This document shows positions 8,868-16,679 of a DNA stretch of 64,000 nt, one piece after another. Both the position numbers and the translations under genes were made by a program. Under the pieces are notes generated by a model. The model saw nothing but the letters and a program-made list of their open reading frames with translations. It was not told the DNA's origin and searched no databases. How positions within the stretch are numbered: the first letter of the stretch is position 1; each line of letters begins with the position of its first letter. Origin of the DNA: Labrenzia sp. THAF82. GTDB lineage: Bacteria; Pseudomonadota; Alphaproteobacteria; Rhizobiales; Stappiaceae. The stretch lies in the NCBI RefSeq assembly GCF_009363435.1, contig NZ_CP045354.1, forward strand, positions 3,872,501 through 3,936,500, written 5' to 3'.

Positions 8868-10799
8868 TCAACGCGGGAACTTAAGCAACTTCGGCTGTTG
8901 TTGCTTGGATTTGTCTTTCGTCGAAAAATCGTCTTCCATGTACATTTCAGCGATGTCCAGAGTGAACACAGAAATGTCCTTGCTCAGGCCGCGTAGCTGA
9001 CCCGACCAGATCTCCTTGACCGGGTATGTGCTGGCCAGGTTTTGAGCGACGGATTGACTAAAAGCCAAACGAACCTTCTTGTCCTTGGCGACAGATTCTA
9101 TTCGGCTGGCCGTATTGACCGTCGTTCCCATGACAGTGAAGGACCGGCGGAACTCCCCACCGATATCACCGACCAGAACAGGACCTGCGTTCAATGCAAC
9201 CCGCAAATCGAGAATGGACTGGCCGGTTTTCCGGCGCAGGTCATCAAGCAGGCCGACAATCTCTCGCGATGCATCGACAGCAGCCTGTTCCGGATTGGCG
9301 ACCGTGTTGGGCGCGTTCCAGACTGCCATGATTGCGTCACCGATATATTTGTCGATGTAGCCGTGATGCGCCGTTATCACACGTCCGATCTCGTCAAAAC
9401 AGGTATTGACCATCTTGACCACTTCTCCGTCGGCAAGACTGTCGGACATCTTGGTGAAGCCCGCAATGTCGATAAAGGCGACAACAACCGTTCTCGTATC
9501 CCCACCCAATTCCGGAAGTTGCTCCGAATGCGCCATCTGCCGGATCACATCAGGCGCCAGATAGTGACTGAACAGTCTGACCAAAGATCTCTGTTTGCGT
9601 TGTAACACCGCAACCTTGCCGGATGCCGCGACAACCATCGCCACGATGCAGGCAACCGGCGCTACGCCCGGTGCGATCAGAAAACCAAACTCCAACCCCG
9701 CCAGGCTGATCCCCAGCGCAGCTGCGATCCCTCCAATTGCGACCAATGGCAAAGTCATCAGGGGTAACATGAGACCGGCAAATGCTCCGGCGATCGCAAA
9801 TGCGATGGCAAGGCCCCATAGCAGACCAGTTGGCGGTTCAAGCGCGACACGGCCAGTTAGGGCCGCCCCCACAAGGTCGGCCAGGATGAAAACACCTGCC
9901 GTTTGCGCTTGTACTCTGGGCCGTCCGCTCTGCCCAGTTTCAACCTGATCGGCCGCGGCAACCGGCAAGAAACGGTCCGAATATAGATGCTCGTCTTCGA
10001 ACGGGATCAAACTACCGATCAGGATGATCCGTCCTCGGGCAAACTCCTTAAGTTTTTCGCGCCCCTCCTCACTTTCCATCATGGTCAACACATCGATCAT
10101 GGAAAGATAGGGTATTGAGGAGGACAGTCGGGCATCGGGAATTGCCGTGTAGGTTTCCGACATTGAAGACCTTGCCGCCCCCAACAAGGCATCAATCAAG
10201 TATGGCGACTGTGCGAGCGGCAGCTGAGGCGTGTGACTGCGCACAACGCCATCGCTGTCGGTAGAAATGATAACGGAGCGGACACCACCACTGCCAGCTG
10301 CGGCAGTGAACCGTCTGTGCGGCACACCGACCTCGGTATGCGCGATAAAAACCCTGCCGCGATTGGCAAAAAGAAAGCGCTGAAACGGAAGATCGAAGCC
10401 GCGCAGGCTTTCTTCTCCAGTCTCGGGATAAACAAAGGAATCCGCGCTGTAGGCGAAAACAAAATCAAAACCGAGCGCGACAGCACCAGAATCAAGTATC
10501 GCCTGGCCGGTTTCAGCCAAAACCGGTGTCATCAAGACCCGCGGATAGGGTGAAAGCGGGTCTGAATCGAGCGCCGTCTGATCCAATCCGATCACGGCAA
10601 CTGGTGCTGATGCAGAAGGCTGCGCACCACCCATAATGGCCCTGATCTGAAAAAGCCGGTCAGTGAACCAACCTTCCCAAATAGCCTTTTTCGCAGACAG
10701 GCCGGCGATAACACCGATGGCCATCGCAACACATGCAATGAGCACGATGAGCTGTTTCCGGCCGAATGCTGCGTCTGCAATCCGGCCCGCAAAGGTCAT
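8868..10799 (-). CDS. CHASE2-domain adenylyl cyclase (class III, IIIb-like)
   Basis: This is a 643-residue integral-membrane cyclase predicted to make cAMP in response to a periplasmic signal. A first span (about 16-36) leads into a periplasmic CHASE2 sensor (about 40-315), then come three spans (about 325-395) and a cytoplasmic class III cyclase domain (about 433-590). The metal aspartates are present (FID at 444, YIGD at 488), as are Lys484 and the transition-state pair Asn562 and Arg566. The adenine-selecting position is Thr559 (GTTVN) rather than Asp, which is typical of class IIIb enzymes, several of which respond to bicarbonate. The ATG (10799) overlaps the TGA of the upstream FecR-like gene, so the two are translationally coupled. 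The ligand is unknown. Confidence 0.9.
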   Translation of the reverse strand: MTFAGRIADAAFGRKQLIVLIACVAMAIGVIAGLSAKKAIWEGWFTDRLFQIRAIMGGAQPSASAPVAVIGLDQTALDSDPLSPYPRVLMTPVLAETGQAILDSGAVALGFDFVFAYSADSFVYPETGEESLRGFDLPFQRFLFANRGRVFIAHTEVGVPHRRFTAAAGSGGVRSVIISTDSDGVVRSHTPQLPLAQSPYLIDALLGAARSSMSETYTAIPDARLSSSIPYLSMIDVLTMMESEEGREKLKEFARGRIILIGSLIPFEDEHLYSDRFLPVAAADQVETGQSGRPRVQAQTAGVFILADLVGAALTGRVALEPPTGLLWGLAIAFAIAGAFAGLMLPLMTLPLVAIGGIAAALGISLAGLEFGFLIAPGVAPVACIVAMVVAASGKVAVLQRKQRSLVRLFSHYLAPDVIRQMAHSEQLPELGGDTRTVVVAFIDIAGFTKMSDSLADGEVVKMVNTCFDEIGRVITAHHGYIDKYIGDAIMAVWNAPNTVANPEQAAVDASREIVGLLDDLRRKTGQSILDLRVALNAGPVLVGDIGGEFRRSFTVMGTTVNTASRIESVAKDKKVRLAFSQSVAQNLASTYPVKEIWSGQLRGLSKDISVFTLDIAEMYMEDDFSTKDKSKQQQPKLLKFPR

Positions 10800-11482
10800 T
10801 TCACGATGACTACCGCAGTTTCTCGTCCAACCTGAACGGGATCAATGGTGATCTTTCGCATGACAACGCCGTAGTCCGGCGCTTTGCCTTGTAGAAACAG
10901 TTCGACTTCGACGGATTCGTCTTCTTCGACACGATCCGGCATTTCGGTCAGAATGTTATCGAGCACGTCAAACCGCTTGGGAGCACCACCGCCGAAGGAA
11001 ACGAAAACCTTGTCGTATTCTTCACGCAGCTTGTTGTCGAAACGGAGCATCAGGGACGCCGCTTTCTTGTTCTCAAGGGTCAGACCCCGAAGGGTTACGG
11101 TCAATCCCTTATCGGCCTTCTCATCACCTGAGCCACTTTCAGCCTGGAGACAATTGCCTGCTCTGAGCAGCTTTTCTTCGCCGCCATCAAGAGTGTAGCC
11201 GTCTGAAGAAACATTCACGACGCCAGCCATCAAGCGCACTTCCTGACAGGCACCGTAGCTGAGCAAATCGATATGGCCAGACTTGCCAAGATCAATCACG
11301 TCACCCGGCATCAGTTCTTCAAATGCGGAAACACCAATGCCTTCCGACTTGTCCAGAACAAGCGCTACAGGATCAGCAAAGGCAGTGCTCACGGAAGCGA
11401 CCAGCCCGACAGAAAACACGGATCCGATAGCGGCAACCTTCATACATCGTCCCAAAGGAATATTTTTGAATGAATACGTCAT
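10796..11482 (-). CDS. Exported FecR-like domain protein paired with the CHASE2 cyclase
   Basis: I prefer the ATG at 11482 (228 residues, MTYSFKNIP) because GGAG precedes it by six bases; the open frame runs upstream to 11551 without such a site. A signal peptide covers residues 1-36 (hydrophobic segment, then STAFA before Asp-Pro). Residues of about 45-115 (FEELMPGDVIDLGKSG, HIDLLSYGACQEVRL) resemble the small beta-rich FecR domain, often encoded beside CHASE2 cyclases. Two cysteines (in GACQE and GNCLQ) could form a periplasmic disulfide. The rest is not recognisable. A role as periplasmic ligand or modulator of the cyclase is inferred from the ATGA overlap with that gene. Confidence 0.7.
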   Translation of the reverse strand: MTYSFKNIPLGRCMKVAAIGSVFSVGLVASVSTAFADPVALVLDKSEGIGVSAFEELMPGDVIDLGKSGHIDLLSYGACQEVRLMAGVVNVSSDGYTLDGGEEKLLRAGNCLQAESGSGDEKADKGLTVTLRGLTLENKKAASLMLRFDNKLREEYDKVFVSFGGGAPKRFDVLDNILTEMPDRVEEDESVEVELFLQGKAPDYGVVMRKITIDPVQVGRETAVVIVK

Positions 11483-11560
11483 CTCGGTCTCCCAAGTTAA
11501 GTGCTGTTCGGCAGTCGGCGACAAGGTGCCAAAGCCGTTCTTGTGAAACAAGTTATATCA

Positions 11561-11583
11561 GAGTGTGGCAATTTGAGTGTGGC
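11561..11583. repeat. 9-bp direct repeat upstream of the FecR-like gene
   Basis: GAGTGTGGC occurs at 11561-11569 and again at 11575-11583. The centres are 14 bases apart (about 1.3 helical turns), and the repeats lie 79-101 bp upstream of the FecR-like start. A short GTGTG...CACAC inverted element overlaps the second copy. This could be an operator for the FecR-cyclase pair, but no regulator is identified and short repeats can occur by chance. Confidence 0.3.
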
Positions 11584-11645
11584 TATGGTCACACAAAGGA
11601 GTTTTTCGCGCCAAATCAAGCAAACACCGTGCAGATGATGCGCAT

Positions 11646-13262
11646 CTATCCAGCAGGCTGAGTGTAGACCCCGGCGATCCCGATACCGCTCGCAGAGGTC
11701 CTGATCAATTTCAGAAGACTTGGCAGAAGCTCAGGACTGAGCGCTTTTCCGTCAAGCGCAGACAGAACGCCAACAAGCTGCACCATCGGTTTGTTCGACC
11801 GCACCAAAATGATGTGATCCGCGCCAAATGGCAAAGCTGCGCGCAAGTTGAGGCCATAGGGTTTGTCTGCATCAAGCAGCGAATCCTTACCCAAGGGGTC
11901 TGCTCTCTTGTCCGGCGCCAGCAACCGCATGGTCCCGTCAGCTTCCAATGCGAACACCGTCATGTAACCACCTTCGTCGGACGTCAAACCAACCTTGAAG
12001 GCAGCTCCTTCCGGGATATGACCAACGGAAGGCTGCAATTTTCCTTCAATGGGCTGCACGTCCCTAGAAAGCGCATAAAGATCGGAAAGCAGCACCCATT
12101 TTGTGACCACATTTGCAAATCGATCCGCATTTTGTGCCTGACCGCGAAGAACAACGTCGCCAAACTTGGTCAGAACGTCTCCCTCTTCAACGTCCCAGAA
12201 AAGATCTGCATTTTCACTGCCTGCAATCTTCAGTCTTCCAGAATGAAGCGTTGCCAGGTTTTCAAGGATCGGACGTGCGGCATCGGCACTGGCAGAAAGT
12301 GTCAGCTCGTAGACGCGACCTTCCAGAAAAGTGTCTTCCACGCGCGGCAGGACGGCTGCGCGGCTGTCACCGCCAACACTGAGGCTTGGGGATTGCCTGC
12401 CTTCGGTTGCAACACGAACCGTCTCCTGCAAGAACCGGCTCAGCTCGGCCATTGAGATGCCACCATCCCGGTCGAGATCGGCACGTCCTTCAACACCGCG
12501 CGCAAAAGCCCAGCTCAAAGCTCCTCGCGGTTCGCCACCAATCATCAATTCGGGAATGACCTGGCCGTCGACAGTCGCCCCAACATAGATGACATTGGGC
12601 AATTCCTGAAGATCTTCAGAATTGGTCTCGACCAGCACTGGATGAACAGGTGCGGAGCGCAAGACGTCATTCTCAAATGGCGGTAAGCCGATGAGCCTTG
12701 TCCCCAGTCGCGTGACACGCGGGTCAATCGAGCGCGTCATTGTTCCGGAATGGCAGCTATCAGCTATAACCATGACGCTGCGCCGTCCGGCCGCACGCAA
12801 CATGGCCGCTATGTCGTCGTCCCTCAGGCGTTCTCCGTTGCCAGGCGCCGACACATCAAACCCTGCGAGCAAAAAAACCTCGTCCAGGCCGTCTTCTTCA
12901 GAACCTTCGAGCCACTCCGCCTCCTGCGCTCCATGGCCTGCATAAGACAAGACAAGCACATCATCGGGTCCTGAACGGGCAACCAGTTCCTGCCAAGACG
13001 TTAGAATGGCGGCGCGCGACGCGTCGTCATCAAAAAGCGTTGTCAGATCTTGAACGCCGGCTGCGGTCAGAGTCTCGGCAATATCCCTTGCGTCGTTCAC
13101 CGCTCCCTTGAGCGGTGAAACGTGACGATAGGCATCAATACCGATTACCAGCGCCCGCCATTCACCTGCGGTGGCTGTTGCAGCGAATGCAAACAGACAC
13201 AGCATAGATGCGGCCATATGTTGGTATCCCAACCGGCCCAAATGTCGGATCGCTGATCTCAT
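11646..13262 (-). CDS. Exported caspase-like (C14) protease with EF-hand
   Basis: This 538-residue protein has an N-terminal signal (about 16-32, FAFAATATAG) and is probably periplasmic. Residues 34-250 form a caspase-fold domain (WRALVIGIDAY) with the catalytic dyad His110 in SYAGHG and Cys170 in ADSCHSG. An ideal EF-hand loop follows at 262-273 (DLDRDGGISMAE): Asp at positions 1, 3 and 5, Gly at 6, Ile at 8 and Glu at 12. Calcium could therefore gate activity, as in metacaspases. The C-terminal about 240 residues look like a beta-rich DUF4384-type region (AAFKVGLTSDEGGYMTVFAL). No good ribosome site precedes the ATG at 13262; the ATG at 13217 is possible and keeps the signal peptide. The lipoprotein gene upstream ends only 23 bp away. 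Confidence 0.87.
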   Translation of the reverse strand: MRSAIRHLGRLGYQHMAASMLCLFAFAATATAGEWRALVIGIDAYRHVSPLKGAVNDARDIAETLTAAGVQDLTTLFDDDASRAAILTSWQELVARSGPDDVLVLSYAGHGAQEAEWLEGSEEDGLDEVFLLAGFDVSAPGNGERLRDDDIAAMLRAAGRRSVMVIADSCHSGTMTRSIDPRVTRLGTRLIGLPPFENDVLRSAPVHPVLVETNSEDLQELPNVIYVGATVDGQVIPELMIGGEPRGALSWAFARGVEGRADLDRDGGISMAELSRFLQETVRVATEGRQSPSLSVGGDSRAAVLPRVEDTFLEGRVYELTLSASADAARPILENLATLHSGRLKIAGSENADLFWDVEEGDVLTKFGDVVLRGQAQNADRFANVVTKWVLLSDLYALSRDVQPIEGKLQPSVGHIPEGAAFKVGLTSDEGGYMTVFALEADGTMRLLAPDKRADPLGKDSLLDADKPYGLNLRAALPFGADHIILVRSNKPMVQLVGVLSALDGKALSPELLPSLLKLIRTSASGIGIAGVYTQPAG

Positions 13263-13285
13263 GTCATACTCGCAAAAGGACCGCG

Positions 13286-13570
13286 TTAGCCCCAGGAGCC
13301 GCCGCCGCCGCCGCCAGGACTGTCATTGCCACCGCCGCCGCCGCTGTCATTGCCACCACCGCCGCCGCCGCTGTCGTTCGAACTGTCGCGAAGTGACGGG
13401 TCATTGATCGGATCAACAACCGGACGGGTTGTCGATCTTGTTGTGGTGGAGGCATTCGCCGCGGCTGGTTGTGCAACCGGGTTTGGATTCGGGTTCTGCT
13501 GCGTCTGGCAGCCCGCAACCAGAAGTGCGGCCATCCCAGCCAGAGGTATTAAACGCAGTAGTGAATTCAT
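13286..13570 (-). CDS. Small Gly-rich repeat lipoprotein
   Basis: This is a 94-residue predicted lipoprotein. Its signal ends in the lipobox LVAG-Cys21, preceded by MNSLLRLIPLAGMAALL. The mature part is Asn/Pro/Thr-rich, and its last third is runs of five to six glycines separated by Asn-Asp-Ser, ending Ser-Trp-Gly. The ATG follows AAGGAGA, a strong ribosome site. The gene lies between the two caspase-like genes on the same strand, 23 bp before the EF-hand one. No domain is recognised; a flexible outer-membrane linker or substrate is conceivable. Existence is supported by the lipobox, ribosome site and position. Confidence 0.72.
   Translation of the reverse strand: MNSLLRLIPLAGMAALLVAGCQTQQNPNPNPVAQPAAANASTTTRSTTRPVVDPINDPSLRDSSNDSGGGGGGNDSGGGGGNDSPGGGGGGSWG
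13298..13376. repeat. In-frame GC-rich tandem repeat encoding the Gly/Asn-Asp-Ser tail
   Basis: On the plus strand, CTGTCATTGCCACC followed by repeated CCG units appears as a 24-base copy (13320-13343) and a 27-base copy (13344-13370), flanked by further partial copies. All length differences are multiples of three, so slippage would change the length of the Gly-rich tail of the lipoprotein without breaking its frame. Confidence 0.8.
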
Positions 13571-13649
13571 CGTCTTTCTCCTTAGCCCCCGGAAATATTA
13601 CTCCGGTAAAAACTGACCGAATGCTCCAACTCAAAAACGTCGATCAACC

Positions 13650-13680
13650 CAAAAACCTTCCCAAATAGACTTGGGAAAAT
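13650..13680 (-). terminator. Probable intrinsic terminator after the caspase-Sel1 gene
   Basis: Reading the minus strand just after the stop at 13688, TTCCCAA (13677-13671), a six-base loop and TTGGGAA (13664-13658) form a 7-bp stem, with a run of five T starting two bases later. It separates the caspase-Sel1 gene from the lipoprotein and EF-hand caspase genes, which would then need their own promoter or depend on read-through. Confidence 0.6.
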
Positions 13681-13687
13681 CGAAAAT

Positions 13688-16399
13688 TTAGAACAGATCG
13701 TAACGTGGACGGCTCTGTTCCCACTGATGTTTAACCAATGAAATGACGGCCTCGTCACCCTGAACCGGTTCACGACCACTCGCCTCAAAGAAGGCTGCCA
13801 GCGCCTCGCGGGTTTTCCTGCCAGGCTGACCATCCACGGGCCCGGGCGCAAAACCCAAATCCGTCAATGCTTGCTGCAACACTTTGGCTTTCAACCTCTT
13901 GTCCGCATCTTTCAGCGATCCGGTGGCCTTGTCGGCTGCTTGCGAAGAGGGATCGACAGCGACGGCCATTGCAAGCATCCTGATGCGATCACGTGCAGCA
14001 CCCTCGCCGGACTGTTTGCCGAGCATGAATGCCGTGTTGAACGCACCCCAGGCATCACCGCGTTGTGCGCTTTCCCGGAACCACTTGGTTGCCTCTTCGG
14101 GACTTTTTTCCACGCCTTGGCCGTTGAAGTACAGCAGTCCAATCGCAGTTCCCGCTGCCGGATGACCACCGTCATGCGCTTTCATGAACCAACCGAGAGA
14201 GGCTTCAAAGTCCTGCGGAACACCTTTTCCGTCTCGGTAAAGAGTCCCCATGTTCAGGAAGCCGTAGATGTCATCGCGGGATGCAGATCTGTTGTAATAG
14301 TAGACAGCCCTATCGACATTCTCGCCAACGTGTTGGCCGCGAAGATAAAATCCGCCGATCGCATTGTAGGAAAATGTGTGTCCGGCCTCTACGGATTGCA
14401 GAAGCTTTTCCAGACCCGCTTCTTCATTTTGGGCAGTGCCTTCCCCTCTGATCTCAGCCATGCCGAGAGAATGAAGCGCATAGGCATCACCACGTTCGGC
14501 AGCCTTGCGGTAAAGCTCAACCGCCTTTTCACGGTTCCGATCGATACCGGCACCGAGATAATACATGCGTCCCAGAACCTGACCTGCTCGGACATGACCC
14601 ATTTGGTAGGCCTGCTCAAAATAAGCGCTCGCCTGTTCCAGATCTCCGGCGGCAAATGCGCCGCGCCCTCGCTGGAAAACAAACCTGCCAAATTCGGGAT
14701 AGGCAGCCATGGCAGCCGCACAAGCCTTGTCCACGGCCTCCGGATCCAGGTCGTTGGCCAACCGGCCCTCTGTAACGGCCTGGAGATCGAAAGGCTGTGT
14801 CGCCAACTGATCACACTGTGTGACACGCGGCTGAACAATCTGTGTGAGCGTCGTTGACTGACCGGTGGCGGCAGGCAATTCGAGCGAAAACTTTCCGGCC
14901 TCGGTCTCACTGCCAATCTGGGGACGCACAGTCAGCGTCGGCAGAGCCGATACCGGAAATCGGTCGCCACTTTGAAGAAGCCTTCCTTCTGATGAAAGCT
15001 GTAGATCCGGATCAACGGAAACAACCTTCAGCCAGTCGCTGGTTGCCGGCAGGCCGTCTGCTGGCGCTTCCGGATAAACGGGAACCGGTCCAACTCCGAT
15101 ATCCGCATCAACGGCACCGGAGGTGGCCTGATCCGTCAGCCAGGCCAACAAGTCCTGGAGGCGCTTGGCGCGGTCTTCCTGGTCCTTGTTGTCGTCAACA
15201 GGCTCTGCTGCCTGGGCAACCGTGATGGAGGCGATTGCGTTGGCCGTGCCACCCCACTGGTCCTTGACCTCATATCCGATCAGCTCGACGTCTCCCGCAC
15301 CGGACTGCGCGGGCACAAATTCCAGACTGGCCAATTCAGATGCGCCGATGATGTCGCCTTCAGAAACGACAGCTCCACCCGGTAAACGCAACTCGCCTTT
15401 TTCAGGAGAAAGCGTCAAAGTCGCCTGTAGACTGCCACCTTCGGGTTGCACAGGTTCAGGTATTCTGAGCGGTACTGCTTCCTCACCTGCGGAAACCGTT
15501 ACCCGGTGATGGGCTGTCACAATCGGTTCCGGCTTTGGCGGAACAAAGTAAAAATTTGTGACGAGCGTAGAGTCCTCATAAGGGATCTGCTGGCCGCCTG
15601 TTTTTTTGACAACCTCATCGCGCACCTTGGTCATGAGATCCTTGATCTCAAGCGCAGGATTGAGAGCATGGCCAACCACAGACGTGGTGAAGGGGCTCAT
15701 GGGCCCCTCGCCGTCAAAAGCTACCTGACCCGGCCGCGTTGCGTATGAAATGAATGCGCCGAGCTTATTGGGGATACGTCTGAGCCCACGGGTCTTTCCG
15801 AGCGAATACTCCTCCTCACCCCAGAACAAACTGCCGATTTCAAACGGATTGTCGCGGCAGGCATCCAGCATCACGATTTGCAGGCTGGAAGCAGCCTTCA
15901 TGTAGTCGAGCAGGTGCGAAACCTTCAAACTTTCAAATTCCAGATCATATTCGGACGTCAATTTCGCATCGATCGGCAAGATGAAATTGGATTCTCCAAC
16001 CTGAAGCGCGTGACCGGAATAATAAAACAATGCCGTATCACCGTCTTTCAGTTCACGAAGAAACCTCCGAACGACTTTCTCTAGCTCTTTCTTGCTAAGG
16101 TTCTTACCGATCGTGACATCAAAATCAGCCTCACGCAGCACCTTTGAAATTGCCAGCGTGTCGTTGATCGGATTTACCAACGGCTCGACATACTCATAGT
16201 CCTGGTTACCGATGACCAATGCCACTCTTCGCCCGTCTTCCGGTGTGGGCGCCGCAAGTGCGTATTGGCCGGGTAAAGCAAGGCTAAGCGGCAGACTGAT
16301 CAATCCGATCCGTACAGCCCTGCGAAGCCTGGCAAGTGGTTTTGGAGCTTTTGGTCCGGCGGACCGGAGCACGATTGGATGCGATTTCCGATTTTGCAT
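13688..16399 (-). CDS. Exported caspase-like protein with Sel1 repeats and C-terminal peptidoglycan-binding domain
   Basis: This 903-residue protein has an Arg-rich signal peptide ending in ALA-APTPED (about residue 50). Residues 57-290 form a caspase/C14 domain (RRVALVIGNQDY) with His130 in YYSGHALQ and Cys181 in LDACRDNPF. A beta-rich middle region follows (about 295-500), then four to five Sel1/TPR-like repeats (about 590-825, for example ALHSLGMAEIRGEGTAQN and GTAIGLLYFNGQGVEKS). The last module, LQQALTDLGFAPGPVDGQPG with TREALAAFF (about 838-871), matches the PG_binding_1 fold. The order suggests a wall-tethered protease-like protein scaffolding other proteins through Sel1 repeats. It is the first of six codirectional genes next to the T6SS operon. 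Substrate and activity are unknown. Confidence 0.87.
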   Translation of the reverse strand: MQNRKSHPIVLRSAGPKAPKPLARLRRAVRIGLISLPLSLALPGQYALAAPTPEDGRRVALVIGNQDYEYVEPLVNPINDTLAISKVLREADFDVTIGKNLSKKELEKVVRRFLRELKDGDTALFYYSGHALQVGESNFILPIDAKLTSEYDLEFESLKVSHLLDYMKAASSLQIVMLDACRDNPFEIGSLFWGEEEYSLGKTRGLRRIPNKLGAFISYATRPGQVAFDGEGPMSPFTTSVVGHALNPALEIKDLMTKVRDEVVKKTGGQQIPYEDSTLVTNFYFVPPKPEPIVTAHHRVTVSAGEEAVPLRIPEPVQPEGGSLQATLTLSPEKGELRLPGGAVVSEGDIIGASELASLEFVPAQSGAGDVELIGYEVKDQWGGTANAIASITVAQAAEPVDDNKDQEDRAKRLQDLLAWLTDQATSGAVDADIGVGPVPVYPEAPADGLPATSDWLKVVSVDPDLQLSSEGRLLQSGDRFPVSALPTLTVRPQIGSETEAGKFSLELPAATGQSTTLTQIVQPRVTQCDQLATQPFDLQAVTEGRLANDLDPEAVDKACAAAMAAYPEFGRFVFQRGRGAFAAGDLEQASAYFEQAYQMGHVRAGQVLGRMYYLGAGIDRNREKAVELYRKAAERGDAYALHSLGMAEIRGEGTAQNEEAGLEKLLQSVEAGHTFSYNAIGGFYLRGQHVGENVDRAVYYYNRSASRDDIYGFLNMGTLYRDGKGVPQDFEASLGWFMKAHDGGHPAAGTAIGLLYFNGQGVEKSPEEATKWFRESAQRGDAWGAFNTAFMLGKQSGEGAARDRIRMLAMAVAVDPSSQAADKATGSLKDADKRLKAKVLQQALTDLGFAPGPVDGQPGRKTREALAAFFEASGREPVQGDEAVISLVKHQWEQSRPRYDLF

Positions 16400-16679
16400 T
16401 ACGTCCTCAGCGCTGTAACCTCGACGATACTTTAGCGCTCAAGCAGATGTCAGACTGTGACAAACCTCACAAGGAGATCGATCTTGCCGATACGATCAGC
16501 GCCCCGCGATAGTATGCCCTAGCGTAAAGTGATGCACACTTGCCGCGTGGAAGCAAGCCAAGCCTAGGGTGCAAAAGCTGTTTTCATTTTTCCATTTCAA
16601 TTGTTGACCCGCAGATTTTCAATCAAACCGAGTCATTCTAAGATTCGACAACCCACACATCAGGACACCCGGATTATCC

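Noticed and set aside
13264..13518. Arg/Ala-rich frames across the GC-rich repeat of the lipoprotein gene
   Set aside because: All alternative frames through a CCG repeat stay open and give low-complexity Arg, Ala or Pro runs; only the lipobox frame has start, signal and position.
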